A DNA stretch of 64,000 nucleotides from Candidatus Pacearchaeota archaeon (lineage in GTDB: Archaea > Nanoarchaeota > Nanoarchaeia > Pacearchaeales > GW2011-AR1), in the NCBI GenBank assembly GCA_002686195.1, contig NZAS01000112.1, positions 12,126-76,125 on the forward strand. Reading direction: 5' to 3'. A model generated the notes under the pieces. The model did no database searches. It saw only the letters and a list, made by a program, of their open reading frames with translations, and was not told where the DNA came from. Below are positions 57,939 through 64,000 of the stretch, in pieces (positions within the stretch are counted from its first letter, which is position 1; every line of letters starts with the position of its first letter). The position numbers and the translations under genes were made by a program.

Positions 57939-58528
57939 GAATTAACAATATTAAAGTCTAATCCTATTTCTTCTCTAATAGTATCAATATCTTTTTCAAA
58001 CCCAACAATTAAATTTCTGAAAGCCGTTACTTTATACCCTCTCATAACCCATCCTATAATTGTTTCTTTTACACATACATCTCCTGCAATTCCAAATACA
58101 TGTACTTCCCATTCATTATTTGAATGATTAGCAAGAAATTGTGTTTCTGTTGTTGGAATACTAACACCTACCATAATATCTTGTTTCACATATGATGCGC
58201 CTCTCCAAATATCAAATTGAGGCTTAAATGCATGATACGCATATGAGTGTAAATAATCAAGCACGTCTAAATCTTTAAATGCTAAATTCCACCCAAATGT
58301 CCCAGGAATGCAATGGATAGGAAATTGTTTACTTTCTTCTGTACTTGGATAATCAACTTCAGTATGTGTGTCAAATTGAACTAGAATATCATCATATTCT
58401 TTAAGTTTATTTTTTGTTAATGATTTACTTGCTTGTTCAATAAGCTTATTTGCGTTTGGTACAAAAAGAGCACCATTTTGCAAGACAAAGTCGTTTTGAA
58501 AATCTACAATTACTAATAATTTTCTCAT
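57923..58528 (-). CDS. pncA: Nicotinamidase (PncA)
   Basis: 201 residues of the isochorismatase-like fold. LVIVDFQNDFV has the catalytic Asp9; HTEVDYPSTEE lies in the metal site region, and FGIAGDVCVKET holds the nucleophile Cys near residue 152. It deamidates nicotinamide to nicotinate, the first step of the Preiss-Handler route. It is the last gene of a four-gene operon (PncB, NadE, adenylyltransferase, PncA). Confidence 0.9.
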   Translation of the reverse strand: MRKLLVIVDFQNDFVLQNGALFVPNANKLIEQASKSLTKNKLKEYDDILVQFDTHTEVDYPSTEESKQFPIHCIPGTFGWNLAFKDLDVLDYLHSYAYHAFKPQFDIWRGASYVKQDIMVGVSIPTTETQFLANHSNNEWEVHVFGIAGDVCVKETIIGWVMRGYKVTAFRNLIVGFEKDIDTIREEIGLDFNIVNSETIT

Positions 58529-58550
58529 GATTATTCATCCTCCTTTTCGA

Positions 58551-59090
58551 TTAACAATCTATTCTTGTTCTAAATTCATCTGGAAATGAATTAGAAACTA
58601 AGTTATGAATTTCTTTAGGAACTTTCTCTTTCCATGTATTTGTTCCTAATATTAACGAATTACGAATATCTGTTGCTGTGATTTTATTCTTATAGCGATC
58701 AACAATCTCTATCTCGTTTGCCCAATCAGTATACCAGATTGCATCTTCATTGCTGCCGGCATAATACTTGATGGTAATATCGTTTGTATTTACAATATTG
58801 AGTGCTAATAATTTTCCGCTTAAATAATCTTGCCAGTCTTTACGTATGATAGCTTGAATATCATTGATAGGTACAAGCTTCAATCCACGCTCTTTGCTGT
58901 TCGGAAATGCCGTTTTCAAAAATGAAATACGTTCTTGAACTGTAAATGGGTTAATATGTGTTCTTGAAAATTGTGCTGATCCCAGAAAAACGACAACAAT
59001 ATCATTTTCTATAAGCGCTTTTTCGATTACTTCAATATGCCCCAAATGTAAAGGTTGCATGCGCCCAACTATAACGCCTAATGAGCTCAT
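58551..59090 (-). CDS. NMN/NaMN adenylyltransferase (NadM/NadR-like)
   Basis: 179 residues. GVIVGRMQPLHLGHIEVI is the GRxQPxHxGH start, NPFTVQERISFL follows, and KITATDIRNSLIL matches the ISTTxIR motif. It joins NaMN or NMN with ATP to give NaAD or NAD+. Its position between NadE and PncA fits NaMN as substrate. No Nudix domain is fused, unlike phage NadM-Nudix enzymes. Confidence 0.88.
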   Translation of the reverse strand: MSSLGVIVGRMQPLHLGHIEVIEKALIENDIVVVFLGSAQFSRTHINPFTVQERISFLKTAFPNSKERGLKLVPINDIQAIIRKDWQDYLSGKLLALNIVNTNDITIKYYAGSNEDAIWYTDWANEIEIVDRYKNKITATDIRNSLILGTNTWKEKVPKEIHNLVSNSFPDEFRTRIDC

Positions 59091-60076
59091 TACTTATCTC
59101 TCAGCATAAACAGGGTATCTTCATGCTCAATCATGTATGGATTGTTTCGTTTAAATTCTGTTCGTTTATGTCTATCAACAATATTGAGTGCAGCTTGATA
59201 TATATCCCACGCTGTACGCCAACTAGATTTACCATCTTGTTTAAAGATTTCTAGTGCATCAAGATTTTTAGGATTTAGAACACATCTATTTTCTACATAA
59301 TTCAAATGGTTACACATAACCGCATCAACAAAGCGATAACTTGCACCTAGTTGATCTTCATCTGAATTTGATATGCCAAGACCATCAGTTGGTACAGCGT
59401 TAATAATGTCTTCTAAAACACCAAGCTCTTTTGCGATGTAACTCAATTCAAACCCTTTAAATACCATCTGAATTGGGCTGACATCTCCTGTATCTCCATG
59501 AAGTGTCCAGAAGCCCATGAGTAACTCTGAGTAATTATCAGTACTCATAACAATGCCGTCACGAGTACGTGCCTCATCGTAAAGTGTAATCATGCGTAAT
59601 CGCGCTTTAATGTTTCCTAAGTTAATATTACGAAGCTGTGCACTACGTGACGTCCACTTATGATGTTTGGTCGTTGTATATGTTTTCTTTGATAACTTTT
59701 CACTTAAAATCTTAAAGTTTGCAGTTAAGTCAATCATTGCATACGCACTACAATATTGCGCAGCAGTTTTTAATCCTCTTAGCGTTTCTTCGGGTTTTTG
59801 TTCTATAGGCATTACTAATCCAATAACATTTACATCTGCTTTTGCACATAGTGCGGCAGTTACTGTGCTATCAAGCCCACCAGACATCCCAAGAACTACT
59901 GTTCTAATTCTATTTGCTTTGAAATATTCTTTTAATCCATTGACAATTTTATCAATTCGCTTTTGCGCAGATATATTATCATGTACAAAATTTGGATATT
60001 TTCTTATCATTTCTAATCTGATGCCTTCAATAGTTTCTTCTTGAAGCGCTTTAAATTCGTCGGTAATATATTTCAT
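59090..60076 (-). CDS. nadE: NAD+ synthetase (ammonia-type)
   Basis: 328 residues. VVLGMSGGLDSTVTAAL is the ATP-pyrophosphatase P-loop (SGGxDS); NIKARLRMITLYDEA and VMSTDNYSELLMGFWTLHGD are NadE signatures; DGLGISNSDEDQLGASY follows. No glutaminase domain, so it uses ammonia. It converts NaAD to NAD+. Its stop overlaps the adenylyltransferase ATG. Confidence 0.93.
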   Translation of the reverse strand: MKYITDEFKALQEETIEGIRLEMIRKYPNFVHDNISAQKRIDKIVNGLKEYFKANRIRTVVLGMSGGLDSTVTAALCAKADVNVIGLVMPIEQKPEETLRGLKTAAQYCSAYAMIDLTANFKILSEKLSKKTYTTTKHHKWTSRSAQLRNINLGNIKARLRMITLYDEARTRDGIVMSTDNYSELLMGFWTLHGDTGDVSPIQMVFKGFELSYIAKELGVLEDIINAVPTDGLGISNSDEDQLGASYRFVDAVMCNHLNYVENRCVLNPKNLDALEIFKQDGKSSWRTAWDIYQAALNIVDRHKRTEFKRNNPYMIEHEDTLFMLRDK

Positions 60077-60079
60077 AAT

Positions 60080-61168
60080 TTATTCCTTCAGTTTGTTTTG
60101 TAGCTCAATCGATTTACTGATTAGCATTTCTCTACCTACTTTTACTTTATAATCATCATCATACTTGATAATGTCAACTGTTGCATACGTATGATGCCAA
60201 TTTTGTGGTAAGAAGCTTCCTGTTCCAATCATATCAATTGGTGCATTTGCGTGTGCAAATACTCCAACTTTTTCTTCATCAAAACCAGAACTAACAATAA
60301 TCTTCCATTTTTTCGCACCCAGTTCATCAAGTGTTTGACGGATTTTATATGCTGCTGCAACAGAAACACCTTGTCCAGCACGTAATGACATTGACCATGA
60401 GTCGTATGTGTCAATGAGATTACAAGATTTTGTCCAACTCAACCCTTCAAGGTAGCGCCCACCATGTGTGTCAATACGAACAGTTACATCTGCATTTGGG
60501 CCAAAATGATTAACGAGTGCTTTCGTATCAGTTACTTCTTTTCCGAAGTAATCAATAAGCACAACTAATTTTTCATTAGGGAACACTTTATGATAGTCAA
60601 TTGCTGCCTGTAGTGTGCTTCCTGCTTTACCGATTAAAGCATGTGGCATTGTTCCGATACCGGTATTTCCATAAAATGCACCGCCAACATCAGTACTTGC
60701 ACCAACAAATCCTTTTGCTTCTGGGTGCTCTCTTTTTGCAGCTTCACTTCCAACCCATGCTCCATATGAAGCAAGTTTTACAAATTCTTCTCCTGTACCA
60801 TGTCTTGCGTGAAAATCAAGAAATGAGTACTGTGGTGCCGTAAGTGTCATTCTATATGCATTTTTAGCACAAATACAAGGTAAGCCAACATGTTGTAGTA
60901 GTAATGTTTCAAGCTCAACAAGTTCAGAGAATTTACCTTTAATTAACATTAAAGGTTGGTTTGACGTTACAAGCGTTCCTTCCGGAACAGAAGCTATTTG
61001 TGCTGAACTGTTGTCTTTAATAAATTGTATTGCGAATTTGAGTGCTGCCCGAACTGGGCTTCGCATAAACACGGCATATGTTACTATGCAATCTTTATTA
61101 TACAATTTGTCAATAATTTTGTGCGTTTTAGTAAAATACTTATCGGTAAGATTTCGAACATCACTCAT
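60080..61168 (-). CDS. pncB: Nicotinate phosphoribosyltransferase
   Basis: 362 residues. LLQHVGLPCICAKNAYRM, SFLDFHARHGTGEEF, GFVGASTDVGGAFYG, GTMPHALIG (catalytic His) and VRIDTHGGRYLEG match PncB. It joins nicotinate with PRPP to give NaMN. It is the first gene of the NAD+ operon. A weaker promoter-like sequence (TAAACA at 61259-61264 with an AT-rich -10) lies about 90 nt upstream. Confidence 0.9.
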   Translation of the reverse strand: MSDVRNLTDKYFTKTHKIIDKLYNKDCIVTYAVFMRSPVRAALKFAIQFIKDNSSAQIASVPEGTLVTSNQPLMLIKGKFSELVELETLLLQHVGLPCICAKNAYRMTLTAPQYSFLDFHARHGTGEEFVKLASYGAWVGSEAAKREHPEAKGFVGASTDVGGAFYGNTGIGTMPHALIGKAGSTLQAAIDYHKVFPNEKLVVLIDYFGKEVTDTKALVNHFGPNADVTVRIDTHGGRYLEGLSWTKSCNLIDTYDSWSMSLRAGQGVSVAAAYKIRQTLDELGAKKWKIIVSSGFDEEKVGVFAHANAPIDMIGTGSFLPQNWHHTYATVDIIKYDDDYKVKVGREMLISKSIELQNKLKE

Positions 61169-61281
61169 GCTTATATCTCCTATAATAAAGCAATCATTTA
61201 TAAAAGTGTATTAACAGTGTTAATCACTCTTTATAAAAAAAATCATTCATTCTAAAAATGTTTAGGAAAATACTAAATTTA

Positions 61282-61584
61282 TTATTTTTTTGAATATACA
61301 TGTGTTATAGCATTGATAGTCATGCTATATAATCGTGTATTACGTTCTAGATGACCTGTAAGCATACTAACGCAACTTTGCATTGAATAATTCTTGCTAT
61401 GTTTTATCGCTTTGATAAAATCTACAATATCAAAGCCCCAGTTATTTTCACGAATAATGTCATCAATAACTGTAAATGGAATTCCATCTGAATCAACGAG
61501 CTTGAATACAAGCTTACCATTAACTATAGGTTTTCCACATGTACTTTTCCCAATAAACGTTTCTAATTTCTTTTTATTAGCCAT
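61282..61584 (-). CDS. Hypothetical protein
   Basis: 100 residues: a Lys-rich start, a beta region with FIGKSTCGKPIVNGKLVF and a helical end. No family recognised. It overlaps the S24/S26-like gene by 1 nt. Confidence 0.5.
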   Translation of the reverse strand: MANKKKLETFIGKSTCGKPIVNGKLVFKLVDSDGIPFTVIDDIIRENNWGFDIVDFIKAIKHSKNYSMQSCVSMLTGHLERNTRLYSMTINAITHVYSKK

Positions 61585-61883
61585 TATTTTATTGATAATA
61601 CTTTACCATGAATTGCGTTAAAGTTAACCCACCCATTTATACCACCATGATTATTTCCAATTAGGAAGCGTTTTTTATCAATTGCTTTTATAAGGTGTAA
61701 ATAATCATTACCTTTGACTGTAACGAGCACAATATCATTTACTTTAAGATCTGCAAATTTGCATGTTTGCAGAGTTACAAGTTGACGACTTTCAATTTTA
61801 CCACGCATTGAATTACCACATGGTCGTATTGATACTTGCTTATCAATTTTAAGCTTTTCTTTAGCGTATTTTGCCCAGCTCAT
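61584..61883 (-). CDS. S24/S26 peptidase-fold protein
   Basis: 99 residues. SIRPCGNSMRGKI has the Ser of the P-x-G-x-SM motif, KVNDIVLVTVKGNDY a GD-like turn and LHLIKAI a candidate catalytic Lys; NHGGINGWV precedes the last strand. This is the LexA/signal-peptidase-like beta fold, without an HTH or membrane anchor. It may be a self-cleaving regulator fragment or a phage-specific adaptor. Confidence 0.6.
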   Translation of the reverse strand: MSWAKYAKEKLKIDKQVSIRPCGNSMRGKIESRQLVTLQTCKFADLKVNDIVLVTVKGNDYLHLIKAIDKKRFLIGNNHGGINGWVNFNAIHGKVLSIK

Positions 61884-61905
61884 TTAATAATATCTAAAAC
61901 TTAAG

Positions 61906-61981
61906 TACTCGTGACAGGGATCGAACCTGCATGTGTCCAATTACTCTTCTTCTGTTTAGGAAACAGTGGAGATACACGAGC
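61906..61981 (-). ncRNA. tRNA-like RNA, unusual arm order (possible tRNA-Arg CCU)
   Basis: 76 nt: acceptor GCTCGTG/CACGAGT, T-arm GCAGG-TTCGATC-CCTGT and discriminator A are clear. CTGT-TTCCTAA-ACAG would be an anticodon arm reading CCT (Arg, with T33 and A37), but it lies only 7-8 nt after the acceptor, where a D-arm should be. The sequence AGTAATTGGACACAT, which has the GG of a D-loop, comes after it. Either the D-arm is missing and the variable region is long, or the arms are rearranged. Confidence 0.55.
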
Positions 61982-61991
61982 AAGTTAATTC

Positions 61992-62183
61992 TTATAAGTA
62001 TCTTGGGGGTTCAAGTGGATTCTCATATTCAGTAACAGATTGTTCATGCTTCTTTTTTTGCCGCCTTAAGAGTTCATTTTCTGCAACTTGTGCATGCATA
62101 TCATTATCTATGTAGCCATTGCTACAACTTAAAATTGCGTGTACTAAAAGCTCAACATCTGTAAGAGGAAAGTTATTTGCCAC
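61992..62183 (-). CDS. Small hypothetical protein
   Basis: 63 residues, helical, no motif. It overlaps the zinc-ribbon gene by 11 nt and ends 11 nt before the tRNA-like RNA. Confidence 0.5.
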   Translation of the reverse strand: MANNFPLTDVELLVHAILSCSNGYIDNDMHAQVAENELLRRQKKKHEQSVTEYENPLEPPRYL

Positions 62184-62415
62184 GAATCAATCCAAACACA
62201 TTTTGACATAAGCGCCAATCATCAATGAGTTGTTTTTCAGTCGCTTCAACTTCGACTTTATGTTTGACATGAGCTACGTGTTCGTTAATAAGTTTAACAA
62301 ATTTGTGACCGCCTCTGACACCAACTCTACCACATGAACAAAATCTTGTATCTTGTTCTGCTCTGCTATAAACAAGATCGTTACATGATTCACATAATAC
62401 TGCATTAACTAACAT
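62173..62415 (-). CDS. Small zinc-ribbon protein
   Basis: 80 residues. VLCESCNDLVYSRAEQDTRF then CSCGRVGVRGG makes a CxxC...CxC zinc ribbon typical of small phage proteins; a helical, charged C-terminus follows. Driven by the promoter at 62441-62469. Confidence 0.6.
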   Translation of the reverse strand: MLVNAVLCESCNDLVYSRAEQDTRFCSCGRVGVRGGHKFVKLINEHVAHVKHKVEVEATEKQLIDDWRLCQNVFGLIRGK

Positions 62416-62440
62416 TTATCTTATTACTCCTTATTTTATC

Positions 62441-62469
62441 ATTATAACATATCTATAATAAATGTTATA
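62441..62469 (-). promoter_or_regulatory. Phage promoter (variant -35)
   Basis: TATAACA, 16 nt after ATAACA, then TATAAT on the minus strand, preceded by TGT. The spacing is that of the main set. It lies 26 nt upstream of the zinc-ribbon gene. Confidence 0.55.
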
Positions 62470-62471
62470 TT

Positions 62472-62669
62472 TTAACTATTTTGTAGAGCGACAATTTGTT
62501 TATCTGGAATTTCACCATCTATCGAGACGGCGAGTTTACCATCAACAAAATCAATACAGAAATGATTTTCTAACAAATGATCTGCATACTCTTTGTTTAA
62601 GCGCTCTAAAAGAAATTCTTTAATATCATTGTCATCAAGATAGATTGTAATCATTTTTTTAGTGTACAT
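62472..62669 (-). CDS. Small hypothetical protein
   Basis: 65 residues, acidic, no motif; 1-nt overlap with the gene upstream. Confidence 0.45.
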   Translation of the reverse strand: MYTKKMITIYLDDNDIKEFLLERLNKEYADHLLENHFCIDFVDGKLAVSIDGEIPDKQIVALQNS

Positions 62670-62905
62670 TATTTAAGTTCCTGTGTTTTGTTTTCATCAT
62701 CTTCTTTAACAATTTTTTGTGTACCTTTCATATAATACTTGCGCGCTTTCAAAATAGAATTAGCAGTCGCTAAAAGATATTGCTCACCAAGGTTGTACGA
62801 ACAGAGATACGCTAAACAAGTTAAAACTTCTGTAAAGTCGTACTCACGAACAAGTAAGCGAAGCTTTTCGAAGCATTCTTTATTTATGTGATCAGGTAAT
62901 TTCAT
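62669..62905 (-). CDS. Hypothetical helical protein
   Basis: 78 residues, helical with a charged tail, no recognised motif. It is translationally coupled to the 65-residue gene. Confidence 0.45.
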   Translation of the reverse strand: MKLPDHINKECFEKLRLLVREYDFTEVLTCLAYLCSYNLGEQYLLATANSILKARKYYMKGTQKIVKEDDENKTQELK

Positions 62906-62917
62906 TAGTTAATCTCT

Positions 62918-63277
62918 TTAGAAGTACATGTACATGTTGTTAATAACGATGAAGCCAGCATTTCTTAAACGAAAAACAACTTCACCATACATTAAGCATG
63001 TTGCTCTATCTGATGAGTTTAACCCACCATCACTTGATTGTCCATCTTCAACAACTATATAATCGATATCACAATCATTATGGTTAGAGCGCGTGCTTAT
63101 TGGTTCATCACACTTAAAACCAAATACAAACAATGCTTCACGTTCAATTTTTCTACTAATAGCTTTAAGTCGTAGCCCTATTGTATCATAATCGCCACTA
63201 GGCGATGTAGTTGATATGTCCCATTTATCATCATCCATCAATAAGTTAATAATATTATCTGTATTCCAATGTGTCAT
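62918..63277 (-). CDS. Hypothetical protein
   Basis: 119 residues, alpha/beta with many acidic residues (DCDIDYIVVEDG in the middle). No family recognised. Its neighbours on both sides lie close on the same strand. Confidence 0.5.
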   Translation of the reverse strand: MTHWNTDNIINLLMDDDKWDISTTSPSGDYDTIGLRLKAISRKIEREALFVFGFKCDEPISTRSNHNDCDIDYIVVEDGQSSDGGLNSSDRATCLMYGEVVFRLRNAGFIVINNMYMYF

Positions 63278-63290
63278 TTGTTATTACTTT

Positions 63291-63728
63291 TTACTGAGAT
63301 TGTTTTTTAAGTGCAAAACGTGCTGCAGCTCGAGCCGTAATCCATTCTTCACTATCAATACCTATAGGTGCTTTGTGCCAATGTTTCGTTTTCCGTCGAC
63401 CATTTGCTATTTTTTGTAATGCAATTTCTAATTCAGCCTTCTCTTTGATCAGGCGTTCAACACATTCATCTAAACTTTCACCTGACAGACGAATATTTTT
63501 CACTGCCTCATGGATACGATCACACAAATCTTCAGCTAATGAACTATAAATATTATTTTCTTCCAATTGGATTAACCGTTCTTTTAAATCGTTTAATTCG
63601 TTACCTAATGCTTGTACACAATACTCACTTGCGTTCGGTGCATAAAGACTATGATCTAATCTTGATCGCATTATTTGTTGACAATTGAAACAAATATCTT
63701 GCATTTCCTTATTTTCGTGTTTAGACAT
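63291..63728 (-). CDS. Hypothetical protein with coiled coil
   Basis: 145 residues: an N-terminal ICFNCQQIM Cys pair, a long coiled coil (residues about 40-110) and a basic C-terminus. No family recognised. First well-supported gene after the promoter at 63882-63910. Confidence 0.55.
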   Translation of the reverse strand: MSKHENKEMQDICFNCQQIMRSRLDHSLYAPNASEYCVQALGNELNDLKERLIQLEENNIYSSLAEDLCDRIHEAVKNIRLSGESLDECVERLIKEKAELEIALQKIANGRRKTKHWHKAPIGIDSEEWITARAAARFALKKQSQ

Positions 63729-63730
63729 TT

Positions 63731-63805
63731 TTAGTAAAACTTCGTAGTTGCAGTGAAGGTATTCGTATAAAATACATCTTTAATTGTGGGTTTTCTATCA
63801 ATCAT
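63731..63805 (-). CDS. Possible very small protein (24 aa)
   Basis: ATG 63805 opens a 24-codon frame (MIDRKPTIKDVFYTNTF...) that ends with TAA 3 nt before the next ATG. It sits in the leader behind the promoter. It may be a leader peptide or chance. Confidence 0.3.
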   Translation of the reverse strand: MIDRKPTIKDVFYTNTFTATTKFY

Positions 63806-63881
63806 AACTTAATCTCAATTATCGAGTTACTTTAATCACCACTTTATTACTGATGTTTATCTATTTAAATCACTTATAAAT

Positions 63882-63910
63882 ATTATATCATTTTTTGATA
63901 GCTTGTTTCA
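63882..63910 (-). promoter_or_regulatory. Phage promoter (TGAAACA type)
   Basis: A perfect copy: TGAAACA, 13 nt, TGA, TATAAT. The -35 lies within the last codons of the partial gene at the right edge. A leader of about 150 nt follows. Confidence 0.75.
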
Positions 63911-64000
63911 CTAAAACAGATTTGTATTTTTTCTTTTTAATACATTGCTCGTCATCCGTGCATGCCTCTTTGTCATGATAAACAAGACAACCTAAATCAC
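63888..64000 (-). CDS. Partial CDS, enters from the right edge
   Basis: An open frame runs in from the right edge and stops with TGA at 63888. The visible 37 codons include LGCLVYHDKEACTDDEQCIKK, with three Cys and a basic end. The start lies outside the window. No function assigned. Confidence 0.55.
   Translation of the reverse strand, partial: DLGCLVYHDKEACTDDEQCIKKKKYKSVLVKQAIKK

Noticed and set aside
1..64000. Prophage or bacterial chromosome segment
   Set aside because: There is no integrase, rRNA, ribosomal or housekeeping operon, and gene density, overlaps and virion genes indicate a phage genome.

Overview
This window looks like part of a large, AT-rich tailed-phage genome (a jumbo, myovirus-like phage). 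Genes are short, tightly packed and often overlap by an ATGA or TAATG junction. All but one operon lie on the minus strand. There are tail-fibre-like structural genes, a lytic transglycosylase, a phage sigma factor, tRNAs, and many metabolic and RNA-processing enzymes without biosynthetic operons of their own. No integrase, rRNA, insertion sequence or CRISPR array is visible. The host cannot be named from the sequence.

Layout, with minus-strand transcription running from right to left. 1-7,900: glycosyltransferases and virion proteins, including a 915-residue fibre with a Hint (intein-like) domain in front of an S74-type chaperone. 7,950-19,460: a sigma-region-4-like small protein, an H1-like basic protein, dihydrofolate reductase, GroEL, lysozyme with a small membrane protein, an adenylosuccinate synthetase (PurA/PurZ-like), an archaeal-type GAPDH homologue, a uracil-DNA-glycosylase-family protein, a BCS1-like AAA ATPase and a trypsin-like lipoprotein. 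19,589-22,908: the only plus-strand operon, led by a ligase-fold/nucleotidylyltransferase fusion. 22,905-30,700: T4 Rnl1-type RNA ligase, a DUF1599 protein, CCA-adding enzyme, peptide deformylase, RfaE-like adenylyltransferase, DEDD exonuclease. 31,000-37,400: a MoxR ATPase plus a metallopeptidase/VWA protein flanked by two related proteins, then a sigma factor lacking region 4.2 and a SLOG protein. 37,400-44,070: small unknowns, tRNA-Ile, ERI1-like exonuclease, TOPRIM protein, Thg1-like protein. 44,072-46,311: a Ro60 (TROVE-VWA) protein preceded by a cluster of Y RNA-like genes. 46,300-53,700: tRNA-Trp, tRNA-Phe, tRNA-Ala, tRNA-like elements, adenylate kinase, HNH nuclease, Rnl2-type RNA ligase. 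54,000-61,170: NADAR protein, DNA ligase, Nudix hydrolase, SpoU methyltransferase and a complete four-gene nicotinamide-to-NAD+ (Preiss-Handler) operon. 61,280-64,000: small unknowns, an S24/S26-like protein and a tRNA-like element.

Three themes join the genes. First, RNA maintenance: Ro60 with Y RNAs, two RNA ligases plus a third ligase-like fusion, a CCA-adding enzyme (the tRNA genes do not encode CCA), a Thg1-like polymerase, SpoU methyltransferase and exonucleases. Second, NAD+ supply and ADP-ribose handling (PncA, PncB, NMN/NaMN adenylyltransferase, NadE, Nudix, NADAR, SLOG), which fits defence against NAD+-consuming or ADP-ribosylating host immunity. Third, transcription control: about fifteen copies of one promoter type (TGAAACA, 14-nt spacer core, TGATATAAT) sit upstream of minus-strand operons and of the RNA genes, alongside a truncated sigma factor and a separate region-4-like protein.
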